Below are positions 42,692 to 52,242 of a stretch of 64,000 nt of DNA, one piece after another. The stretch's first letter is position 1. The number at the start of each line of letters is the position of its first letter. The stretch comes from Thiothrix sp. GTDB taxonomy: Bacteria > Pseudomonadota > Gammaproteobacteria > Thiotrichales > Thiotrichaceae. The DNA is taken from the NCBI GenBank assembly GCA_008015155.1, contig SSFA01000015.1, positions 1 to 64,000 of the forward strand, in the 5' to 3' direction. A program made the translations under genes and the position numbers. The notes under the pieces are model-generated. The model saw only the letters and a program-made list of their open reading frames with translations. It did no database searches and was not told the origin of the DNA.

Positions 42692-43576
42692 TTAAAACAC
42701 GCCTTCACGTTTTAATTGTTGTTCCAATACAGCAATCTGCACATCTAGATCGAAATTATTATTTTCTAATAGTTTAGTTTGCTGCTCTTGAAAGGTTTGC
42801 TCGATAGAGTCTAAAACTCGATTAAAATCAGTATCTAAGCTGGTAGTCATGCCTTCTTTATTATTCTGACTTTTTGCATAACCTTGAGCTACTTTATCTG
42901 TACCATCTAAATAAACCTTAAGAAATTTGCGTGCGCGTGACAAGCGGGTGGGGTCATCTTCAATGGTGCTAAGGATTTCGCGTGCTTTGCTAGTGATCCG
43001 CTCTAAGCGTTTATTGTAATCAGGATTGCGGATCGAACGGCGCGCATCATCAATCGACTTGATACGAATTTCAGCCGCTTCTAAGGCATCGATAATCTCG
43101 TCAGCAGTAACGCCTAAAGAAATATTGCCCGCTTTATCGCGGCGTGGATCAAGACCATATGAAAGTGCGAAAGCTAGAAAGGTGGCACCAGCCATCACGA
43201 TGGATTCTAAGGGTCCATATTTGGCACCTAACCAAGCTAATACCCCAGTGGTCACTGAAGTAAATAGGGCAGCAACGGTTTTAAAGGGCGTTTTAGGGGC
43301 ACGAGCAATTTTACGGCGTTGGTATTGAGCTTCGAGTTTAAAGCCACGGCGTGCAATGGTTGCTGCAATCATATAGGCAGCAAAACCACCACCTAATAGC
43401 AAAGTATGACCGATACTCCCTGCGACTAAAGCCGCAATTGCACCAATTAATAAGGGAAACGGCAGAATATAAAGTAGTAAGCCTTTAAGGTTAGTACGTA
43501 CCTGATGTGCTGCTTCGCTCGCAGTCGCTGCAGCTGCGGGGGCGTAACGTTGAGCTTTAGACACCGGATTGGGCAT
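42692..43576 (-). CDS. XpaC-like protein (5-bromo-4-chloroindolyl phosphate hydrolysis family)
   Basis: A 294-residue protein with three or four membrane helices between about residues 30 and 145 (LLLYILPFPLLIGAIAALVA and others), followed by a long cytoplasmic coiled-coil region (ADEIIDALEAAEIRIKSIDD, KAREILSTIEDDPTRLSRAR). This is the XpaC layout, whose name comes from an uncharacterised hydrolysis phenotype. The function is probably membrane-associated with TelA. ATG 43576 is preferred to GTG 43588 because AGGAG lies just upstream. It is preceded by a small membrane ORF on the same strand. Confidence 0.8.
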   Translation of the reverse strand: MPNPVSKAQRYAPAAAATASEAAHQVRTNLKGLLLYILPFPLLIGAIAALVAGSIGHTLLLGGGFAAYMIAATIARRGFKLEAQYQRRKIARAPKTPFKTVAALFTSVTTGVLAWLGAKYGPLESIVMAGATFLAFALSYGLDPRRDKAGNISLGVTADEIIDALEAAEIRIKSIDDARRSIRNPDYNKRLERITSKAREILSTIEDDPTRLSRARKFLKVYLDGTDKVAQGYAKSQNNKEGMTTSLDTDFNRVLDSIEQTFQEQQTKLLENNNFDLDVQIAVLEQQLKREGVF

Positions 43577-43584
43577 TGGACTCC

Positions 43585-43680
43585 TCACACAAATAAATGA
43601 TACACGGATTGCAGGCTAACTAGGCCAATGGTGGCTGTTAGCAATAAAAAGCCCACGGTTTTTTTCAATGCATAAGTCAT
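43585..43680 (-). CDS. 31-residue hydrophobic peptide upstream of XpaC
   Basis: A minus-strand ORF starting at ATG 43678-43680, preceded by AAGGG at about nine bases, and ending at TGA 43585-43587. Its last codons overlap the GTG/AGGAG region in front of the XpaC start. The translation begins MTYALKKTVGFLLLTATIGL and ends with VSLQSVYHLFV: a short cationic N-terminus and a single membrane helix. The close packing suggests it is the first gene of the operon and may be translationally coupled to the XpaC-like gene. No homologue is recalled. Confidence 0.5.
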   Translation of the reverse strand: MTYALKKTVGFLLLTATIGLVSLQSVYHLFV

Positions 43681-43856
43681 AGTAGTTACCCTTAAGTTAT
43701 ACCTGTTTAAGCGCTAAATCTATTATTTGTATCTAGGTATATAATTCTAGGCAATACTAGGTAAAGCTAAAAGAAACTACAAGTAGAACTAAGGTTACCA
43801 TGCGGTTAAGCTTAAGCATTTAACTGAAACAACACTATAAGATCGAGGGATTTTGC

Positions 43857-44714
43857 ATGAACTGCAGAGCATATGCTCAAGGCTTAGGCGCTTTATTGTT
43901 ATTCACTTCGGGGTCTGTAAGTTTGGCCGCCACCCAAGAAGCTGGTTTTCCCTTTAAATTTACGCCCGTGCCAGGCAAATCTGTCACGATTGATCAGCCT
44001 GCTGGTTCAGAAGTTATTGCACACTTACCGAATGGTCAGCAGCAGTCTTTGGCGGTGGTCGAAACCTATGAAGCCAGTGATGGTATCTCACAAGTAGCAC
44101 TGACTGATGACTTCAATTTCGATGGCGCTCAAGATGTCGCTATTTTAGAGAGTAGTGGCTATGGCGGGGTTAATGCGTTTTATCAGTTATTTCTTTGGGA
44201 TCAAGCAGCACAGAACTTCAAAGCGTTTGGGGAGACGTTTAGTAATCCCGAAGTGGACAGCAAACGACAAATTCTAACAACGTCTACTCGTAGTGGGCCG
44301 ATTTGGTATACGACTAAATATAAATTAGCGCAAGGCAAACTATACCCAGCGGTGGAATGGGAGCCGATTCCTGTTAATGATGGCTATTGGCAACGCTTAA
44401 GCTTTAAAAATCCACAAGGTAAAATCATTGGCCACAAGGTAGTGAATAGTCAAGATGAACAAAGTGGGGATCCAGGTGATGAGTTGCCCTTTGTTGTTGC
44501 CACGATTAAAGTCAAAAAAGCAGCGCTTTATGACAAGCCTAGCATGGCTGCTAAAACCAAAATGTATTTAATCAAAAAAGACCAAGTAACTTTACTCGAT
44601 TGGCAACCTACTGAAGGTGATCCTTATGCAGGACTGGGTTGGTTTCTAGTTCGCTATGAGGGCAAGAAAACACTTGAGAAATGGATTGAAGGTAGCGCTT
44701 TGCTAAAGCCTTAA
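43857..44714 (+). CDS. Secreted protein with FG-GAP/XAC2610-like region and SH3-like C-terminus
   Basis: A 285-residue exported protein with a signal peptide (ALLLFTSGSVSLAA). Residues 60-140 contain a calcium-loop-like repeat, VALTDDFNFDGAQDVAILES, as in FG-GAP-type blades and XAC2610-related proteins. A possible SH3-like domain is at the C-terminus (ALYDKPSMAAKTKMYLIKKD, GLGWFLVRYEGKKTLEKWIE). Such SH3-like modules often bind the cell wall. Its role is unknown. The gene stands alone between the divergent XpaC operon and convergent moeA. Confidence 0.65.
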   Translation: MNCRAYAQGLGALLLFTSGSVSLAATQEAGFPFKFTPVPGKSVTIDQPAGSEVIAHLPNGQQQSLAVVETYEASDGISQVALTDDFNFDGAQDVAILESSGYGGVNAFYQLFLWDQAAQNFKAFGETFSNPEVDSKRQILTTSTRSGPIWYTTKYKLAQGKLYPAVEWEPIPVNDGYWQRLSFKNPQGKIIGHKVVNSQDEQSGDPGDELPFVVATIKVKKAALYDKPSMAAKTKMYLIKKDQVTLLDWQPTEGDPYAGLGWFLVRYEGKKTLEKWIEGSALLKP

Positions 44715-44829
44715 TAGACTCAGCTGAAAAACTAGTTTTCTCTTTTTCTGTAGCTTATTAATAATTAAATACACATAATTTATGTTATGTAAAATTAACT
44801 TAGATTAAACCCCTCAAGCAAGATCGACC

Positions 44830-46071
44830 TTAACTAAAACTAGCAAAAGGCAAGATACTTACCAAACTACCAGCTTCAAGATCGCTTGTTTCACGCTCTA
44901 GCACAATAAAACAATTGGCTTGGCTCATTGAGCGCAACATATGTGATTCTTGTTTGCCAGTTGTTTGAACTTGATAGCCTTGGGCAGTTTGCGTGTAAAT
45001 ACCACGTTGATAGTCTTTGCGTCCGGGTATCTTTTTTATGGGTGTCAAAGTAGTAGCGGTATAAGTATGCGGTTCAGTGATTGGATGACCTGCTAACTTT
45101 AAAATGGCAGGGCGTACAAATAATAAAAAAGTTGCCATCACGGATACTGGATTGCCGGGCAAGCCAAAAAACAGGCAATCTCCTAGAACACCATGAGCCA
45201 GTGGTTTACCAGGTTTCATCGCCATTTTCCAAAACTTGACCTTACCTAATTTGTTTAAGGTACTGGTCACAAAATCTGCATCACCCACAGACACTCCACC
45301 ACTCGTGATTAACAAATCAGCTTGGCTTTGTGCTTGGAAAAAAGCGTGCTCTACAGCCTCAGCTTGATCAGGAATAATACCTAAATCTAAAACCTCCACA
45401 GGAAGCTCTTGCAACAAAGCATTTAGTGTGTAGCGGTTACTATCATAAATTTCTCCCCATCCTAATGGTGTACCAGCCTGTTTGAGTTCATCACCTGTGG
45501 AAAAAAAGGCAATACGTGGCTTGCGTAAGACTTTTACTTCAGCCATGCCTAAAGAGGCAATAAGGCCAATGTCTGCAGCAGTGAGCTTGCGTCCATTGCT
45601 TAAAATGGTTTCACCTTGCTTTAAGTCCTCGCCCGGATACCGCACATTCTCCCCTAATTTAGGTAAGCGAAGGAAACTAATCTCTAAGCCATTTTTGATG
45701 GTGTTTTCTTGCATTTCCACTGTGTCCGCTCCTTGAGGGAGACAAGCACCCGTCATAATGCGCACACATTCACCTAGCTGAACCCTGCCTTGGTAGGGAT
45801 GTCCAGCCCAAGAGCTGCCAATCTGCATAAGGGGAGCTTGCTGCATCAAACTGGCATGTGCAAAGGCATAACCATCCATCGAGGAATTACAATGTGGTGG
45901 TACATCGAAACCTGCTTGTAGGTCTTCGGCCAAAACACGACCAGCAGCCTGTTTAAGCTCAACACATTCGGTTGTAGTGATGGCTCTTACGCCCGCTAAA
46001 ATAAGAGTTTGCGCTTGCTCAACCGTTAAGACACCTTCTGGTAACACATCACAGCTAACCTTGTCTGCCAT
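44830..46071 (-). CDS. moeA: Molybdopterin molybdotransferase
   Basis: A 413-residue enzyme that inserts molybdate into adenylated molybdopterin. Hallmarks: the N-terminal VEQAQTLIL helix, VPPHCNSSMDGYAFA, the RIMTGACLPQGADTVEMQE segment, the signature TGDEL and SNRYTLNALL, then TSGGVSVGDADF and FFGLPGNPVSVMATF. The length and order match MoeA, and the C-terminal domain IV (TYTATTLTPIKKIPGRKDYQ) is present. No other moa genes are adjacent. Its promoter must lie in the long region towards the PfkB gene. Confidence 0.93.
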   Translation of the reverse strand: MADKVSCDVLPEGVLTVEQAQTLILAGVRAITTTECVELKQAAGRVLAEDLQAGFDVPPHCNSSMDGYAFAHASLMQQAPLMQIGSSWAGHPYQGRVQLGECVRIMTGACLPQGADTVEMQENTIKNGLEISFLRLPKLGENVRYPGEDLKQGETILSNGRKLTAADIGLIASLGMAEVKVLRKPRIAFFSTGDELKQAGTPLGWGEIYDSNRYTLNALLQELPVEVLDLGIIPDQAEAVEHAFFQAQSQADLLITSGGVSVGDADFVTSTLNKLGKVKFWKMAMKPGKPLAHGVLGDCLFFGLPGNPVSVMATFLLFVRPAILKLAGHPITEPHTYTATTLTPIKKIPGRKDYQRGIYTQTAQGYQVQTTGKQESHMLRSMSQANCFIVLERETSDLEAGSLVSILPFASFS

Positions 46072-46422
46072 TCCATTAGTCCATAATTTATTTGATGCTT
46101 AAATAGTTTCGCTAGTGCTACGAGGCTAAGCAAGTCTTGTTTTTAATTGACTGCTCTCATAAGCTAGTCTAATTTTTATTTAAGTATCTTTTTGGACTTA
46201 GTTTTCTTATGAAAATCAAACTACATTACAAGCCTAGCAATTAATAATTGCTTGATATTAAAACTAGTATTTTATGTGCGCTAAGAATAATTTTTTCCAA
46301 AATAATTCCATAAAATAATATTGGATTTTTAGTGGACTAAATTAAGAATTTTTCACTCATATAAAAAATGCAATATAAAATAATTAGTATAAACAACAAT
46401 ATAACTAGAGAGAGGTAGTAGT
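46072..46422. other. AT-rich intergenic region upstream of moeA and the PfkB kinase gene
   Basis: This 351-base region is between divergent genes and is very AT-rich. It should contain both promoters, but no convincing -35/-10 pair or operator could be picked out by eye. Confidence 0.4.
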
Positions 46423-47346
46423 GTGAGAGTAGTCGTTTTAGGTAGCTATGTGCATGCTCATTGTCTAACAGTGGCGGCTTTGCCTATAAGTGGAGCCTCT
46501 ATACAGGCGCACCATTGTTGGCAAGGGCATGGCGGAAAAGGTCTGAATTTGGCACTAGGTATGCATCGTTTAGGTGTGGAAATTTGTCTGCTTTTAGCGA
46601 TAGGTAAAGATAGTGCAGGCAAGGCAATTCATGCCTTTCTTGAGGCTGAAGGTATAAATACCAAGCATATATTAGCCTTAGGTGAGCAATCAGGTTTTGG
46701 AGTCGGTTTGATTGGAGCGGATGGGCAAAATGTGATTGCAGTGTATGGAGGTGCTAATCATTTAGTGAGCGATAAGCATATCCTTGCATTGGAGGATGAG
46801 CTTAAAACCTCTCGGCTAATGTGCGCACAATTTGAAATTCAACAACCCACTGTTTTGGCAGGCTTTCACTTAGCGAAGCGTTATAAAGTGAAAACCATGC
46901 TCAATCCTTCTCCTTGGCAAAAGCCTAGCCCAGAATTATTGGCGCTAACAGATATTTTAATTCTAAACGAGTCAGAGGCGGGCGCGTTATTCGAGCTGGA
47001 TAGTTATGCGAGTCTAAGCGTGCAAGCGTGGTGCAGTTTAGCTCAACTCGATGATTGGCAGGGTGAGTTATTAATTATTACCTTGGCTGAGCGAGGAGCC
47101 ATTTTATTTCAACAGGGTCAAGAACCTTTGTATATTCCAGCTTGGACAGTCAAACAAATTGACCCTACAGGAGCAGGCGATGCCTTTGCAGCGGGTTTTG
47201 TATACGCGTTATTAAAACAATACAGCTATCCACAAGCTATGCAATTTGCTAACGCTTGTGGCGCTTTAGTGGTGCAAGAAACAGGTGTACTGGAAACTTT
47301 ACCGAAGCTCAGTACGGTAGAATCCTTTATGCAGCAGAATCGTTAA
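46423..47346 (+). CDS. PfkB-family carbohydrate kinase (ribokinase-like)
   Basis: A 307-residue sugar kinase. The N-terminal glycine signature is GHGGKGLNLALGMHRLGVEI, the ATP-binding and anion-hole motif is DPTGAGDAFAAGFVYALLKQ, and NPSPWQKPSPELLALTDILILNESEA carries the NE motif. It phosphorylates a ribose-like sugar or nucleoside. A GTG start is likely, with GAGAGG upstream. It ends 20 bases past the stop of the convergent HutC-type regulator. Substrate unassigned. Confidence 0.85.
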   Translation: MRVVVLGSYVHAHCLTVAALPISGASIQAHHCWQGHGGKGLNLALGMHRLGVEICLLLAIGKDSAGKAIHAFLEAEGINTKHILALGEQSGFGVGLIGADGQNVIAVYGGANHLVSDKHILALEDELKTSRLMCAQFEIQQPTVLAGFHLAKRYKVKTMLNPSPWQKPSPELLALTDILILNESEAGALFELDSYASLSVQAWCSLAQLDDWQGELLIITLAERGAILFQQGQEPLYIPAWTVKQIDPTGAGDAFAAGFVYALLKQYSYPQAMQFANACGALVVQETGVLETLPKLSTVESFMQQNR

Positions 47347-48148
47347 CTACATTCAAAGTAATGCGATAAGTGTAAGCATCACCGCGGAAAGTACCTTCAA
47401 CATATTCGACCATCTGTCCAGTGGTGGTATAGGTGCGCCGTTTCAATAATAGGCAAGGACCTGGCTCGCGGAATTGGAAGCACTCCATTTCCTCTGGATT
47501 GCTCATAGCGGCCTCGATGGATTGCTCGCCATGTTGTAGGTTTAAGCCACATTGCTGCTGTAGGAAACTATAAACAGAGCCACTCATATCATAGTTAGTG
47601 AGATTGGGTGCCAGTGTTAAATCATACCAAGCTACTTCACGTGTCATCGGCATATTATTAGCTAAGCGCAAACGAACTAGCTTTAAAAAACGTGCTGTAG
47701 AAGGGCGATTAAAAATCGAAGCAATCACACGATCACTCACTACACGTTGCTCAAGAATACGGGTGGATGGCTCCATACCAATCTCCCGCATCTCTTCAGT
47801 AAATCCTTTTAGTTTACCAATTTCAGGATTAATACGTGGAGGGGCTTTAACAACGACCCCAGCGCGTCCGTGTGTACTGATATAGTCTTGATCACGTAAC
47901 TCGTCATAGCAGCGGCGAATAGTGGTACGGCTTAGTTTTAGGGCTTCCGCTAAAGTACGTTCAGAGGGTAGGCTATCGCCATCTTGCAATTCACCAGCCT
48001 TAATCATTCCAATAATTTGACGTTGCAATTGCCGATAAACAGGTTCTGAGATGCCTACATCGGGTCGCAAACGGCGAATAAACGCAGCACTATCATTCGC
48101 TGCCTGAACAGCATTATGGTTTAATTGATTATGCGCGATTACAGTCAT
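47327..48148 (-). CDS. GntR-family regulator of the HutC type (UTRA domain)
   Basis: A 273-residue repressor. Residues 30-95 form a GntR winged helix (YRQLQRQIIGMIKAGELQDG, LAEALKLSRTTIRRCYDELR). Residues 120-270 form a UTRA effector-binding domain (ILEQRVVSDRVIAS, MTREVAWYDLTLAPNL, LKRRTYTTTGQMVEYVEGTF). The effector is probably a sugar phosphate or related metabolite, and the convergent PfkB kinase is the only metabolic candidate nearby. ATG 48148 is chosen over the TTG 48175 that opens the frame, since its N-terminus is normal. Confidence 0.85.
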   Translation of the reverse strand: MTVIAHNQLNHNAVQAANDSAAFIRRLRPDVGISEPVYRQLQRQIIGMIKAGELQDGDSLPSERTLAEALKLSRTTIRRCYDELRDQDYISTHGRAGVVVKAPPRINPEIGKLKGFTEEMREIGMEPSTRILEQRVVSDRVIASIFNRPSTARFLKLVRLRLANNMPMTREVAWYDLTLAPNLTNYDMSGSVYSFLQQQCGLNLQHGEQSIEAAMSNPEEMECFQFREPGPCLLLKRRTYTTTGQMVEYVEGTFRGDAYTYRITLNVVNDSAA

Positions 48149-48582
48149 GGTTATTGGGCCTTCAATAGAAATCAATGATCGGTTTTAAGCCTACCATAAA
48201 AAATAGTAAAAATTGTAACAACGCCTGTGAATTGTAGGGATTTAAGATGAACTGATGATGGCTGTAAAGAAGTATGGCCACAAGTACCGTGCGACTCTTG
48301 TTATTTTAATAAATGCAGGTACTCGTAGCTAAGCAAGAATTATTGTTAGAATTATCCACCTATCCAAGTGCGACCCCGGTTTTCAAACCCTTTAGCCCTC
48401 AAGGGATGAGATATAAGTGTTTTAGCCCTATGTCAAATTTAACTAATTGATTTAAAAAGTTTATCTGACTTATTGTTGTTAGCTGTTCACTATCCTTTGC
48501 GTTATTTTTATTCCATGTGTGCAGAGTAAAGCTAGAGCGCTTAATTAAAACTTAATCACTCTGCATTGAGTTTTACGAACTT
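48149..48582. other. Intergenic region upstream of the GntR regulator, downstream of the GspS-like gene
   Basis: This 434-base region contains an inverted repeat, TGCAGAGT (48518-48525) and ACTCTGCA (about 48557-48564), around an A/T-rich interval, and otherwise no recognised gene. A 24-codon ORF at 48258-48332 was judged not real. Confidence 0.4.
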
Positions 48583-49758
48583 TTACACAATCCGGTGGCT
48601 GATGAACTTACTCATATCATCCAAAATTTCCCAGCCACGCCGGAAACCTAAGCCACAGCCTTCCCAAGCATAGAAGACCCCTGCTTGATAACTACGGCCT
48701 TCACGGTCTTGAGCAAAATCTGCAAACTCTTGATAAACCTTGCGATAGTTGTCGTACTCTCCACCCAAAGATTTAATAATACGCCCAGCTGCATCTAAGA
48801 TAGTGGTATTCGCACCCTCACGCCCAAACATTGTCTTGGAGACTTGTTTTTTACCTTGTAGTGGCTGAGTGCGGGTTTCAAGTAAATAAGGTGAGCTTGG
48901 AAATAATTCGTATAAAACCTTCATGATTCCTTTGCTTTGGAAGAGCAAGGTATAAGCAGGATTTAGAATAGTGCAGGCCTGATGACGGCTGATATCTTCG
49001 AGTAGCCCCGTTATGCCATCGGTTTGTAAGGCGATATCTTCCCAAGGATACAATTTGAACCAGTAATCAAAACGCGTATGGCTAGGATTGAAGACACCTT
49101 CATCTGAAAAGGCTGCTTCATGCATATAGCAATAGTCTGTTTGGAATCCAGCGTCGGCTGCCATTTGTTGTAGGAAACGAGTGGTGCGCTCGTCTTCCGG
49201 TAAGCCCCCAATACTAGAAAATAAAATATTTTGGTATTGGTAATAGTTGGCAAAGTTTTCGGGAGCATCATTGCCTGTTAGTAGGCGTTGGAAGTTTTTC
49301 TGAATCGCCTCGTAGACATTATTAAACTGACTTTCCTCATCCATGCCATTGGCCTTAAGGAGTGCCCACTGTACCACTGCAGTTTCAAACAGACTTGTTG
49401 GAGTATCTGCGTTAAATTCGATCAGTTTAATCGGCAAGCCATCGATTCCCCCCGCTAAGTCAAAGCGCCCATACAGGTGTAGTTCATCACGTTCCCAGCT
49501 ACGCTTGATCTGTGAAACTAAGTTAAAAGGGATATCTAGCTCTAAAAAAAGCTCATTATCAATGACATGTTGCGCAGCTGTGACATACATCTCATACAGT
49601 TCGTTGGCTGCGGTGTAGTAAGCCTCTGCTTCTGCCTGAGTAACTGGCATGATTTCATTCATGATATAGGGGGTGCCATCAGAATCGGTATGCCAAGTCA
49701 TACCTACTTCTTCCATTAAAGCATTACTGATGGGTTGAACAATCTCAGTTTGAATCAT
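48583..49758 (-). CDS. Glutathionylspermidine synthase-family protein (YgiC/YjfC-like ATP-grasp ligase)
   Basis: A 391-residue ATP-grasp amide ligase like the C-terminal synthetase domain of GspS and E. coli YgiC. Recognisable blocks include DLAGGIDGLPIKLIEFNADT, ILNPAYTLLFQSKGIMKVLY, and KTMFGREGANTTIL. There is no amidase domain, so it is a stand-alone ligase whose product is unknown in this group. It lies 3 bases after the lipoprotein gene on the same strand, and the pair corresponds to the YgiB-YgiC arrangement. Confidence 0.85.
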   Translation of the reverse strand: MIQTEIVQPISNALMEEVGMTWHTDSDGTPYIMNEIMPVTQAEAEAYYTAANELYEMYVTAAQHVIDNELFLELDIPFNLVSQIKRSWERDELHLYGRFDLAGGIDGLPIKLIEFNADTPTSLFETAVVQWALLKANGMDEESQFNNVYEAIQKNFQRLLTGNDAPENFANYYQYQNILFSSIGGLPEDERTTRFLQQMAADAGFQTDYCYMHEAAFSDEGVFNPSHTRFDYWFKLYPWEDIALQTDGITGLLEDISRHQACTILNPAYTLLFQSKGIMKVLYELFPSSPYLLETRTQPLQGKKQVSKTMFGREGANTTILDAAGRIIKSLGGEYDNYRKVYQEFADFAQDREGRSYQAGVFYAWEGCGLGFRRGWEILDDMSKFISHRIV

Positions 49759-49761
49759 TGC

Positions 49762-50415
49762 TTAGCCCCCAAAGCTACTACCACTACTTTTACTGCTGCT
49801 ATTGCTTGGATTACCTTGATTACCACCAAAAAAACCAGAGCGCGGCTGAGATTTATTCTGGGTCGTATTATTGGTCTGAGCAGGATTACGCGTACTGCTC
49901 ATGGTGCTTTGAGCACGTTGGTTTTGCTGCTGCTGATGTTGCTGATAGTTTTGATTGCTCATCAGCTTGTTAGCAATCATCCCGCCAATTAGAGCACCCG
50001 CAGCAGAGGCTAGGATAGTTTCGCCTAAGCTTAAACCTTGGTTTTGAGCAACAGGTTGGGCTAACTGTGAACTACCTTCCTCAAAGCGTTTGGCTTCAGC
50101 TTCAGCAATCGCTTTTAATTCTTGTTCATTAAGAATTTTCTCACTGCCATCCATACCTTTTAAAATGGCACGAGTACCCTCTGAAGAAGGGTATTTTTCT
50201 TTAAGCTCATAAGTATCGGGGTTAGTACCTGTTTGTTGAATCACCATAAACAGGCCTTGAGAGGCTGCGTCTGAAATCGCGTTATTATTAGCCGTATTGC
50301 TGGTGGCAGCAGGTGTCGGTGTACCACTATCGCAGCCTTGCAGACTGGCTAAAACAGTCAGCCCTAAGCTTCCTACCATCGAATAGGAAAGAATTTTTTT
50401 AATGTAGTGTTGCAT
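49762..50415 (-). CDS. UPF0323/YgiB-like lipoprotein
   Basis: A 217-residue lipoprotein with lipobox LQGC (Cys28 in VLASLQGCDSG). A helix at LGETILASAAGALIGGMIAN may associate with membrane, followed by a Gln/Asn/Ser/Gly-rich disordered tail (HQQQQNQRAQSTMSSTRNPA). The first half has YELKEKYPSSEGTRAILKGM. It precedes the GspS-like ligase, its usual partner. The role of the pair is unknown; an outer-membrane or cell-wall modification function is often suggested. Confidence 0.8.
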   Translation of the reverse strand: MQHYIKKILSYSMVGSLGLTVLASLQGCDSGTPTPAATSNTANNNAISDAASQGLFMVIQQTGTNPDTYELKEKYPSSEGTRAILKGMDGSEKILNEQELKAIAEAEAKRFEEGSSQLAQPVAQNQGLSLGETILASAAGALIGGMIANKLMSNQNYQQHQQQQNQRAQSTMSSTRNPAQTNNTTQNKSQPRSGFFGGNQGNPSNSSSKSSGSSFGG

Positions 50416-50586
50416 GTTTAGTTCCTAACTTTCAGATAGCTAAAGGTTAAAGAAACTAAGCATAAAAAGCTATTACTCCTGATTGAAGGCCGGTTATCAG
50501 TTGAGTTTAGATTATTAGTTTTAGTTATGGCAAAGTTTCCCCAGTTTCTAAAACCCCAAATTGAAATTAATAATAAGGAAAATTCA

Positions 50587-50991
50587 ATGAAACATTTAGC
50601 TTCAATTATTTTAGTAGCTGGTTCTTTATTTACCAGTCATGTATTCGCAGAAATGGTGAATATTAATAAAGCTGATGCGAAAGTAATGCAGGAAAATCTA
50701 AAAGGGATTGGGATTAAAAAGGCTGAAGCTATTATAAGTTATCGCACTGAACATGGTGATTTTAAAAAATTAGAAGACCTCAAAGAAGTCAAAGGAATCG
50801 GTGATGCTTTATTTGAAAAAATCAAAGCAGATATTTCTTTAGATCAGGGTTTAGCCTCTGAAGGGGCTGCTGGTGCGACAGGTAAGGCGAGTCCTGAACC
50901 AAAACTAGCAGAAACTTCCTCTAAAGCAGCAGAAAAAGCTGCAAAATCTGATAAGAACCCTCTAGGCAAAGCGACTGACCAAGCAGAGTAA
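50587..50991 (+). CDS. ComEA-like helix-hairpin-helix DNA-binding exported protein
   Basis: A 134-residue protein with signal peptide HLASIILVAGSLFTSHVFA and a ComEA-type double HhH motif (VNINKADAKVMQENLKGIGI, KKAEAIISYRTEHGDFKKLE, VKGIGDALFEKIKAD). It is predicted to bind DNA in the periplasm during uptake. The C-terminus is Ala/Lys/Glu-rich and probably disordered. The frame opens earlier at 50527, but ATG 50587 has AAGGAA seven bases upstream. No other competence gene is adjacent. Confidence 0.88.
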   Translation: MKHLASIILVAGSLFTSHVFAEMVNINKADAKVMQENLKGIGIKKAEAIISYRTEHGDFKKLEDLKEVKGIGDALFEKIKADISLDQGLASEGAAGATGKASPEPKLAETSSKAAEKAAKSDKNPLGKATDQAE

Positions 50992-51069
50992 GCTTTTTTC
51001 GTGCATTTAGGACTTGTAGTCTGAGTTAGCAGAGGTAAAGTACGCTTCTGCTAATCAAGAGTTCATCTA

Positions 51070-52101
51070 ATGCAAATGCAGCAAACGATATTAGTAACCG
51101 GTGGAGCCGGCTATATTGGCTCTCATACCTGTATTGAGTTACTGAATGCCGGCTATCACGTGGTGGTGATTGATAATTTATCGAATAGCTCCCGCGAATC
51201 CCTTAAGCGTGTGGCTGAGATTGTGGGTTGTGACCCCTTAGAATTTTATCCAGTGGATATTCGAGATGAATCAGGTCTGGAACAGGTTTTTCATCAGCAC
51301 ATGATCCATAGTGTCATTCATTTTGCGGGTTTAAAAGCGGTGGGTGAGTCCGTACAACAACCTATTGCTTATTATGATAATAATGTCAGTGGTACAGTAA
51401 CTCTACTGAAAGTCATGAAAAAATATGGGGTTAAACAATTAGTATTTAGCTCATCTGCAACAGTTTATGGCGATCCCCACACCGTTCCGATTCAAGAAGA
51501 TTTTCCGCGTTCGGCTACCAACCCTTATGGGCGGAGTAAGCTGATTATTGAAGATATTTTGATAGATTTACAGCACTCAGCACCTGATTGGCAGATCGCG
51601 TTACTGCGTTATTTTAATCCGGTAGGAGCTCATAGCAGTGGAAAAATCGGTGAGGATCCTCGTGGAATTCCGAATAATTTAATGCCTTATATTGCCCGGG
51701 TGGCGGTCGGCACCTATCCTCAACTCTCTGTATTTGGTGAGGATTATCCGACCGTTGATGGCACAGGTGTGCGCGATTACATTCATGTGGTTGATTTAGC
51801 CAAAGGGCATCTTGCTGCTCTACAAGCTTTTCAAAATCCCCAGTTACCTCATTTATTGACCGTCAATCTAGGAACAGGCCAAGGCTATTCAGTTCTACAA
51901 ATGATTCAAGCCTTTGAGCAAGCGAGCCAACGGAAGATTCCCTATCAGATAGTGGGGCGTCGTGCCGGTGATGTAGCAGCTTGTTTTGCTGATCCGCAAT
52001 TAGCAAAACGCTTATTAGCTTGGCAAGCAGAAAAATCTTTAGTAGAGATGTGTGCTGATGTCTGGCGTTGGCAGCAACAAAATCCACAAGGCTACAGTTG
52101 A
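51070..52101 (+). CDS. galE: UDP-glucose 4-epimerase
   Basis: A 343-residue short-chain dehydrogenase-fold enzyme interconverting UDP-glucose and UDP-galactose. The NAD motif is [17 protein letters not shown], the catalytic Ser and YxxxK are in [12 protein letters not shown] and [14 protein letters not shown], and [13 protein letters not shown] and [18 protein letters not shown] follow. The start may be ATG 51070 or the second ATG at 51076. It provides sugar nucleotides for surface polysaccharide, consistent with the Wza-like protein downstream. Confidence 0.93.
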   Translation: MQMQQTILVTGGAGYIGSHTCIELLNAGYHVVVIDNLSNSSRESLKRVAEIVGCDPLEFYPVDIRDESGLEQVFHQHMIHSVIHFAGLKAVGESVQQPIAYYDNNVSGTVTLLKVMKKYGVKQLVFSSSATVYGDPHTVPIQEDFPRSATNPYGRSKLIIEDILIDLQHSAPDWQIALLRYFNPVGAHSSGKIGEDPRGIPNNLMPYIARVAVGTYPQLSVFGEDYPTVDGTGVRDYIHVVDLAKGHLAALQAFQNPQLPHLLTVNLGTGQGYSVLQMIQAFEQASQRKIPYQIVGRRAGDVAACFADPQLAKRLLAWQAEKSLVEMCADVWRWQQQNPQGYS

Positions 52102-52242
52102 ACAGTTTATCGGCTGGATTTTAACGACAGACCTTTGAAGGCAAAGGGTTGTTTAGTTGCTTGTGTATACTCGAATAAATGATTCAGAAGAGCTAAAGCA
52201 GTTTGGCTCTTCAATTCATCTTATCAAATTCGAGATTCATCT

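Noticed and set aside
44725..44752. GAAAAACTAGTTTTC hairpin after the FG-GAP-like gene
   Set aside because: Short A/T stem with an interrupted T run; too weak to call a terminator with confidence.
48258..48332. 24-codon ORF upstream of the GntR regulator gene
   Set aside because: No convincing ribosome site, no conserved features, and composition like its AT-rich surroundings.
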